Positions 57,740 through 62,844 of a stretch of DNA of 62,844 bases are shown here, in pieces (position 1 is the stretch's first letter; each line of letters opens with the position of its first letter). The translations under genes were made by a program, and so were the position numbers. Source of the stretch: Micromonospora yasonensis (GTDB lineage: Bacteria > Actinomycetota > Actinomycetes > Mycobacteriales > Micromonosporaceae); the NCBI RefSeq assembly GCF_026013475.1, contig NZ_JAPDPH010000011.1:1-62844 (forward strand). The letters are read 5' to 3'. The notes under the pieces are model-generated. The model worked only from the letters and a program-made list of their open reading frames with translations, was not told where the DNA came from and ran no database searches.

Positions 57740-59133
57740 GCGGCCGGTCCCTTCATGGCGTCCGCGCGCAGCGCGTCGGCCACCTCCCAGGTGCGGTACC
57801 GGGAGCCCTTCACCAGGACCACGTCACCCGGACGTAGCTCGCTCCGCAGCACCTCGACGGCCGCCGCCTGATCGGTGAGCAGCACCGACTCTCCTCCCCA
57901 GTTGCCTACCTCTGTCGCGCCTTCGTGGATCGGCGCCGCCGGCTCGCCCACCACGAGCAGCCGGTCGACTCCCAGCTCGGCCGCGAGCCGGCCGACCTGC
58001 TGATGCCCCTCCGTCTCGAAGTCGCCCAGCTCGGCCATGTAGCCGAGCACCGCGACAGTACGCCCCGACCCGCCCATGCTGACCAGTGCCCGCAGCGCGG
58101 CCGCCATCGAGGCCGGGTTGGCGTTGTACGAGTCGTCGATCACGGTCACCCCGTCGGAGCGCTCGAAGACGTCCATCCGACGGGTGGAGACCAGGCCCAG
58201 CTCGCCCAGCGCGCCGGCCAGGTCGGCCAGGGGCATCCCCAGCTCGCGGGCGACCGCCGCGGCGGCGAGCGAGTTGGAGACCTGGTGCCGCCCGGCCAGC
58301 CCGAGCCGCACCGGGGCGCGCCCCTCCGGGGTCACCAGGGTGTACGACGGGCGCCCCCGCCCGTCCAGCGTCACGTCCACCGCGCGCACGTCGGCCCGCT
58401 CCGACTCGCCGTAGCGAACCACCCGGGCCTGCGTCCGCGCCGCCATCGCGTCGACGAGCGAGTCGTCGGCGTTCAGCACGGCCAGCCCGTCGGCGGGCAG
58501 CGCCTCGACCAGCTCCCCCTTGGCCAGGGCGATGGTCTCCACCGAGCCGAACTCGCCGATGTGCGCCACCCCGACGTTGAGCACCACGGAGATCCGCGGC
58601 GGCACCACGTCGCACAGGTAGCGGACGTGTCCCACCCCGCGGGCGCCCTTCTCCATCACCAGGTAGCGGGTCTCCGGGACGGCCTGCAGCGCCGTGTACG
58701 GGTGGCCCAGCTCGTTGTTGAACGAGCCGGGCGGGGCCACGGTCGGGCCGAGCCGGACGGCGAGCTGGGCGATCAGGTCCTTGGTGGTGGTCTTGCCGGA
58801 GGAACCGGTCAGCCCGATCACGGTCAGGCCGGGCAGCCGGTCGACCACCGCGCGGGCCAGCCGACCCATCGCGTCGAGCGCGTCCGCGACCAGCACCATC
58901 GGCACGCCGGGCACCTCCCGGGTGCCGAGCACGGCCACCGCGCCGGCGGCCACCGCACCGGCGGCGTAGTCGTGCCCGTCCACCTTCTCCCCGGGAAAGG
59001 CGACGAAGAGCCCGCCCGGGCTGACCTTGCGGGAGTCGAACTCGACCGTGCCGGTGACCCGGGCGTCCCGGTCGGCGGCGACCAGCCGCCCGCCGACGGC
59101 CATCGCGACCTCGGCCAGGCTCAGCGGGATCAT
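57736..59133 (-). CDS. murF: UDP-MurNAc-tripeptide:D-Ala-D-Ala ligase MurF
   Basis: Adds the D-Ala-D-Ala dipeptide to UDP-MurNAc-tripeptide (465 residues). The P-loop is [17 protein letters not shown], the metal/carbamate part [15 protein letters not shown] (with Lys where many MurF have Met after the Glu), then [35 protein letters not shown] and [13 protein letters not shown]. The ATG overlaps murE (ATGA), and the stop overlaps mraY. Confidence 0.97.
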   Translation of the reverse strand: MIPLSLAEVAMAVGGRLVAADRDARVTGTVEFDSRKVSPGGLFVAFPGEKVDGHDYAAGAVAAGAVAVLGTREVPGVPMVLVADALDAMGRLARAVVDRLPGLTVIGLTGSSGKTTTKDLIAQLAVRLGPTVAPPGSFNNELGHPYTALQAVPETRYLVMEKGARGVGHVRYLCDVVPPRISVVLNVGVAHIGEFGSVETIALAKGELVEALPADGLAVLNADDSLVDAMAARTQARVVRYGESERADVRAVDVTLDGRGRPSYTLVTPEGRAPVRLGLAGRHQVSNSLAAAAVARELGMPLADLAGALGELGLVSTRRMDVFERSDGVTVIDDSYNANPASMAAALRALVSMGGSGRTVAVLGYMAELGDFETEGHQQVGRLAAELGVDRLLVVGEPAAPIHEGATEVGNWGGESVLLTDQAAAVEVLRSELRPGDVVLVKGSRYRTWEVADALRADAMKGPAA

Positions 59134-60680
59134 CGCTGCCCCACCAGGTCGCCGAAGCGGGCCCGCAGCGCCGCCGCCAGCTCCACCCGGTCGTCGAACG
59201 GCAGCACCTCGCCGTTGACCTCCTGGCCGCGTTCCTGCCCCTTGCCCAGCAGCGTCACCACGTCACCCGGTTCGGCCACCCGGACCGCCTCCTCGATCGC
59301 GGCCCGCCGCCCGGGCACCTCGATGATCCGCGCCGCGGTGTTCGCCGCGTACGCGCCGGCCAGCACCTCGGCCCGGATCGCGGCCGGGTCCTCGGTGCGC
59401 GGGTTGTCGTCGGTCACCAGCACCACGTCGGCGCCCTCCGCCGCGGCGGCGCCCATGATCGGCCGCTTGCCCCGGTCCCGGTCGCCGCCGGCGCCCACCA
59501 CGCAGATCAGCCGGCCGGCGGTCAGGCCCCGCAGGGCCGCCAGGACGGCCTCGATGGCGTTCGCCTTGTGCGCGTAGTCGACCACCCCCCGAACCGGGGC
59601 GTCGCCGCTGACCAGCTCCAGCCGGCCGGGTACCCCGCCGCAGGCGGCCACCCCCGCTGCGGCGGTGGCCGGGTCGACCCCGGCGGCCGCCAGGATCGCG
59701 ATGGCGAGCAGCGCGTTGGCCACGTTGTGCCGGCCGGGCAGCGCCACGCCGGTGGGCAGGGTCACGCCGTCCGGGCCGTGCACGGTGAAGCGCTGGGCGT
59801 AGCCCTCGCCGTCGACGCCGTCGGCCCACCAGGTCGCGGTCGGGTCGCCGGCCGCCGAGTAGGTCACGGTCGCCGGCTTCATCAGCGGCCGCAGCGCCGG
59901 GTCGTCGTGGTTGAGCACCTCGACCCGGCAGCGTCCGTCGAAGAGCTTCGCCTTGGCCGCGAAGTAGTCCGCCTCGTCGGCGTGGAAGTCCAGGTGGTCG
60001 GAGCCGAAGTTGGTGTAGCCGCCGACGGTGAACCGCACCCCGCCGACCCGGCCCATGGCCAGGGCGTGGCTGGACACCTCCATGACCACCGCGTCGACCC
60101 CGCGCTCCCGGGCCACGGCGAGCATGGCGTGCAGGTCGGTCGCCTCCGGGGTGGTCCGCACGCTGTCGATGACCAGGTCACCGAGGCGGGTCTCCACCGT
60201 GCCGATCAGGCCGGTGGTGTGCCCGGCGGCGCGCAGCCCGGACTCGATCAGGTAGCTGGTGGAGGTCTTGCCGGCGGTGCCGGTGACGCCGATCACCAGC
60301 AGTCCGGCGGTGGGGTCGCCGTAGACGGCGGCGGCGATCTCGCCGAGCACCGCCCGGGGGTCGTCCACCACCAGCACGGGCAGGCCCGCGGCGGCGGCCA
60401 GCTCGACGCCGGCCGGGTCGGTGAGCACGGCCACCGCGCCGGCCTCGGCCGCGCCGGCGGCGAACTCCGCGCCGTGCCGGCGGGCGCCGGGCAGGGCCGC
60501 GTACAGGTCGCCGGGGCGGACCTCCTGGCTGGCGTGGGTCACTCCGGTGACCGCCACCTCGGCGGCGGCCCCCTCCGGCGGCACGAATGGCTGAGCCTGC
60601 CTCGCGCTCGCCAGCACCCGGGCGGCGAGGTCGCCGAGCCGGACGGGATTCACGGTACGGGGACGTGGATTGCCGGGCAC
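59130..60680 (-). CDS. murE: UDP-MurNAc-dipeptide:meso-DAP ligase MurE
   Basis: Adds the third residue to UDP-MurNAc-dipeptide. The P-loop is VIGVTGTAGKTSTSYL, the DNPRTEDP motif (DNPR) marks meso-diaminopimelate specificity, and YTNFGSDHLDFHADEADYFAAKAKLFDG and GRHNVANALLAIAILA are family motifs. GTG 60678-60680 (516 residues) is chosen because codons upstream of it lack the third-position G/C bias and a TAGGGT box (60694-60689) ends 8 bp before it, so an internal leaderless start is likely. ATG 60755 would add 25 residues. Confidence 0.94.
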   Translation of the reverse strand: MPGNPRPRTVNPVRLGDLAARVLASARQAQPFVPPEGAAAEVAVTGVTHASQEVRPGDLYAALPGARRHGAEFAAGAAEAGAVAVLTDPAGVELAAAAGLPVLVVDDPRAVLGEIAAAVYGDPTAGLLVIGVTGTAGKTSTSYLIESGLRAAGHTTGLIGTVETRLGDLVIDSVRTTPEATDLHAMLAVARERGVDAVVMEVSSHALAMGRVGGVRFTVGGYTNFGSDHLDFHADEADYFAAKAKLFDGRCRVEVLNHDDPALRPLMKPATVTYSAAGDPTATWWADGVDGEGYAQRFTVHGPDGVTLPTGVALPGRHNVANALLAIAILAAAGVDPATAAAGVAACGGVPGRLELVSGDAPVRGVVDYAHKANAIEAVLAALRGLTAGRLICVVGAGGDRDRGKRPIMGAAAAEGADVVLVTDDNPRTEDPAAIRAEVLAGAYAANTAARIIEVPGRRAAIEEAVRVAEPGDVVTLLGKGQERGQEVNGEVLPFDDRVELAAALRARFGDLVGQR

Positions 60681-60771
60681 GGCGTCAGACCCTACCCGGT
60701 CGTCCGGTTCCGACCGCACAGCCGCCCCGGTGGTTCGTCGCCACTCACCGATCATGTCCCGCCGTCCCCGC

Positions 60772-62844
60772 TCAGCGCGGAAAGACCTCGAACTTCGGGG
60801 ACCGGTCGGTCGCCGACGGCGGCACCCGGTAGTGCCGGAGAGTGAAGCCCATCATCTCCCGGAACGCCGGCGCGGCCACCGCGCCACCCTCGCCGCCCGG
60901 GCTCCAGACGAAGACCGCGACCACGTACCGCGGCTTCTCCGCCGGGGCCATCCCGATGAACGAGCCGACCTCGCCCGGCTGCTGCTTGCCGTTGTCGTAG
61001 CGCAGGCCGGTGCCGGTCTTGCCGGCCACCCGGTAGCCGGGCACGGCGGCGGCCAGGCCGGTGGCCCGCCCGTCCGGGCCGTCGACCGTGGTGACCGCCT
61101 CCAGCATGGTGCGCAACGCCGCCGCGTTCTGCGGGCTGAGCACCGAGCGGGTGACCGGGGGCTTCTCCGGCGTCTTCTTCCCGTCCGGGCCGATCACGTT
61201 CTTGATCAGGTGCGGCTGGACGTACGTGCCGTTGTTGGCGATCACGTTGTACGCGGCGGCCATCTGCAACGGGGTGGCGTCCACGCTGTGCCCGATCGGC
61301 ACCGACCCGTACGACGAGCCACTCCACTGGTCGGCGGGGAGCAGCCGCCCGGGGGCCTCCCCGGGCATCCCCTCGCCGGTGGGCTGGCCGAGCCCGAACC
61401 GCTTCTGGTAGTCGATGAGCCGGTCCCGGTTGAGCTTGTGGGCGATCTCGATGGTCCCGACGTTGGACGAGAAGGCGAGCATCCCGGGGATGCTCATCTT
61501 CCGCCCGTTCGCCGGGTGGGTGTCCCGGTAGGTGATGCCACCCCTGGTGATCGTGTTGGCCACCGGGAACGCGGTGTCCGGGGTGATCACGCCCTCCTGC
61601 AGGGCGGCACCGTAGGTGATCGCCTTGTGGATCGAGCCCGGGTCGACGATGAAGCTGGTGGCGGCGTCCTCCCGGTCGCTCGGGGAGTTGACCTTCTCCG
61701 GGTCGGACGCGTTGTAGCCGGGGTAGCTGGCCTGGGCGAGCACCTCGCCGGTCGGCACGTCGACGACCACCGCCGCGCCGACGCTGCCCTTCGTCCGGGC
61801 CATCTGGTTGGACAGGATCCGCTGGGTCATGAACTGGAGGTCGCGGTCGATGGTGAGTTCCAGCGACCCGCCGGGCTCGGCCGGGGTGGTCAGGCTGTAG
61901 CCGCCCGGGATCGGCGCCGCCAGGTCGCCCTGCCCCACCTCGTACGTCTTCTTGCCGGCCCGCCCCTCCAGCACGTCGTCGTACTTCGCCTCCAGGCCCT
62001 CCAGCCCGACCATGTCCTGGCTGACGAAGCCGATCAGGTTGGCGGCCAGGTCACCGCCGGGCACCTCGCGCCGCTCGTCGCGGTGCACGCCGATGCCGGC
62101 CAGGTCCAGCGCCATGATCTGCTTGGCCTTGCCGATCTCGACACCACGGGCCAGGTACTCGAACTGCGACTTCGTGGTGGTGCCGGGCAGGGTGCGCTCC
62201 TTCATCCGGTCGGCCAACTCGGAGACCGGCACCCCGAGCAGCGGCGAGAGCAGCCGGGCGGTAGCGAGCCGGTTCTTGACCCGGGTCGGGTCGGCGTAGA
62301 CGTAGCGCGCCTCCACGCTGTGCGCCAGCGGTTCGCCCCTGCGGTCGTAGATGGCCCCGCGCGGGGCGGGCAGCTCGACGGTGGCGAGCCGGTTGGGCAG
62401 CCCGCCGTCGGCGTACGCCGGGGTGGTGACGGTCTGCAGGAAGACCAGCCGGATGCCGATGGTGGCGAACAGCGCCAGGGCCAGCAGGGTGCCGAGCCGC
62501 AGCCGGCGGCGCGGGTCGGCGAGCTTCGGTGGGCGGCGCGGCTTGCGCGCGGGCCGCCGGGCGGCGGCCGGACGGCGCGGGCCGGGCCGGCGCCGGGGCG
62601 GCGGCGGCTCGTCGTCGTCGAAGGGTTCCCGTGGCGGCCGGGCCGACACGGTGCGGACCACGCCGGACCGGCCCCCGGCCACGGTCTCCCGGCGGCCGGC
62701 GCGGGCGGCCCCGGCCCGGCCGCCGTCGAGCACCTGCAACGCCGGCCGGAACGGGTCGCCGGAGCGGCTGCTGCGCGGGGTACGCCGTTGCTCAGCACCC
62801 TCGCCGGCGGCCCGGGCGGGCCCGCCGCCCTCCCGGATGGTCCG
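60772..62844 (-). CDS. pbpB: Septal penicillin-binding protein PbpB (FtsI), 5' end outside window
   Basis: Class B PBP that crosslinks septal wall with FtsW. Read from the right edge, the frame is open with a Pro/Arg-rich cytosolic region (including PFRPALQVLDGGRAG), so the true start lies beyond 62844. A TM segment (LGTLLALALFATIGIRLVFLQ) follows. The transpeptidase motifs are SxxK in DPGSIHKAITYG, SSN in LAFSSNVGTIE and KTG in VAGKTGTG. The PBP dimer domain precedes them. It lies 91 bp before the preferred murE start. Confidence 0.96.
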   Translation of the reverse strand, partial: RTIREGGGPARAAGEGAEQRRTPRSSRSGDPFRPALQVLDGGRAGAARAGRRETVAGGRSGVVRTVSARPPREPFDDDEPPPPRRRPGPRRPAAARRPARKPRRPPKLADPRRRLRLGTLLALALFATIGIRLVFLQTVTTPAYADGGLPNRLATVELPAPRGAIYDRRGEPLAHSVEARYVYADPTRVKNRLATARLLSPLLGVPVSELADRMKERTLPGTTTKSQFEYLARGVEIGKAKQIMALDLAGIGVHRDERREVPGGDLAANLIGFVSQDMVGLEGLEAKYDDVLEGRAGKKTYEVGQGDLAAPIPGGYSLTTPAEPGGSLELTIDRDLQFMTQRILSNQMARTKGSVGAAVVVDVPTGEVLAQASYPGYNASDPEKVNSPSDREDAATSFIVDPGSIHKAITYGAALQEGVITPDTAFPVANTITRGGITYRDTHPANGRKMSIPGMLAFSSNVGTIEIAHKLNRDRLIDYQKRFGLGQPTGEGMPGEAPGRLLPADQWSGSSYGSVPIGHSVDATPLQMAAAYNVIANNGTYVQPHLIKNVIGPDGKKTPEKPPVTRSVLSPQNAAALRTMLEAVTTVDGPDGRATGLAAAVPGYRVAGKTGTGLRYDNGKQQPGEVGSFIGMAPAEKPRYVVAVFVWSPGGEGGAVAAPAFREMMGFTLRHYRVPPSATDRSPKFEVFPR

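Noticed and set aside
57736..59133. Damaged MurF because of VMEKGARG
   Set aside because: The Glu and the GARG stretch are intact; only the next residue differs (Lys for the usual Met), and length and all other motifs are normal.
60772..62739. pbpB starting at TTG 62739
   Set aside because: The frame stays open to the window edge and the upstream residues look coding, so the start is outside the window.

Overview
The window is about 73% G+C by eye, with strong G/C third-position bias, many GTG and TTG starts, and many genes that begin 6 to 9 bases after a TANNNT box and so look leaderless. Gene order and proteins (Wag31, SepF, FtsZ ending in DVDVPDFLK, PriA, a mycothiol-type metal-binding protein, actinobacterial his and trp clusters) point to an actinobacterium. 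The recurrent palindromic intergenic elements and the absence of murD and pgeF from the division cluster suggest Micromonosporaceae, probably Micromonospora or a close relative. It is ordinary chromosome: no phage, insertion sequence, CRISPR array, rRNA or tRNA was seen.

Layout. 1-7756: gltB (3' end cut by the window edge), a GNAT acetyltransferase, a FAD monooxygenase, lgt and a NUDIX hydrolase. 7757-8201: gene-free, with copies of a 48-bp repeat. 8202-15221: tryptophan block read leftward (hisI, trpE, a Trp-associated membrane protein, trpC, trpB, trpA), interrupted by one small opposing gene; hisI is in frame with an N-terminal nucleotidyltransferase domain. 15284-18868: a MerR/aldo-keto reductase pair divergent from an ABC-2 exporter/TetR operon, with several operator-like palindromes. 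18943-22661: a heterodimeric ABC exporter. 22879-31928: accessory genes (metal-binding protein, a type I terpene synthase with its own palindromic promoter, an acyl-CoA synthetase, a double-length LtrA protein, a MocR/YczE pair and a hypothetical protein). 31949-38109: histidine operon hisD-hisC-hisB-orf57-hisH-orf107-priA-ridA, then separately promoted hisF. 38216-44487: a Lon-N-domain protein, a DUF2567 protein, a ParA/MinD-like ATPase with repeats, a membrane protein, rluD, lspA and a DksA/TraR protein. 44710-62844: a cation/proton antiporter, a DUF167 protein, a membrane protein, then the division and cell-wall cluster in reverse: wag31, yggT, sepF, yggS, ftsZ, ftsQ, murC, murG, ftsW, mraY, murF, murE and pbpB, whose 5' end leaves the window.

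How the genes work together. PriA probably serves both histidine and tryptophan synthesis, since no trpF lies in the trp block. RidA in the his operon could remove reactive enamines. MurE, MurF, MraY, MurG, FtsW and PbpB form a near-complete lipid II and septal synthesis line, driven by FtsZ, SepF and FtsQ and organised at poles by Wag31. The two gaps in that line are the most interesting observation: murD is missing between mraY and ftsW, where a palindromic element sits, and pgeF is missing between ftsZ and yggS. Both fit the unusual Micromonospora wall chemistry (glycine at position 1 of the stem peptide) and possible use of a MurD2/MurL-type route for D-glutamate.
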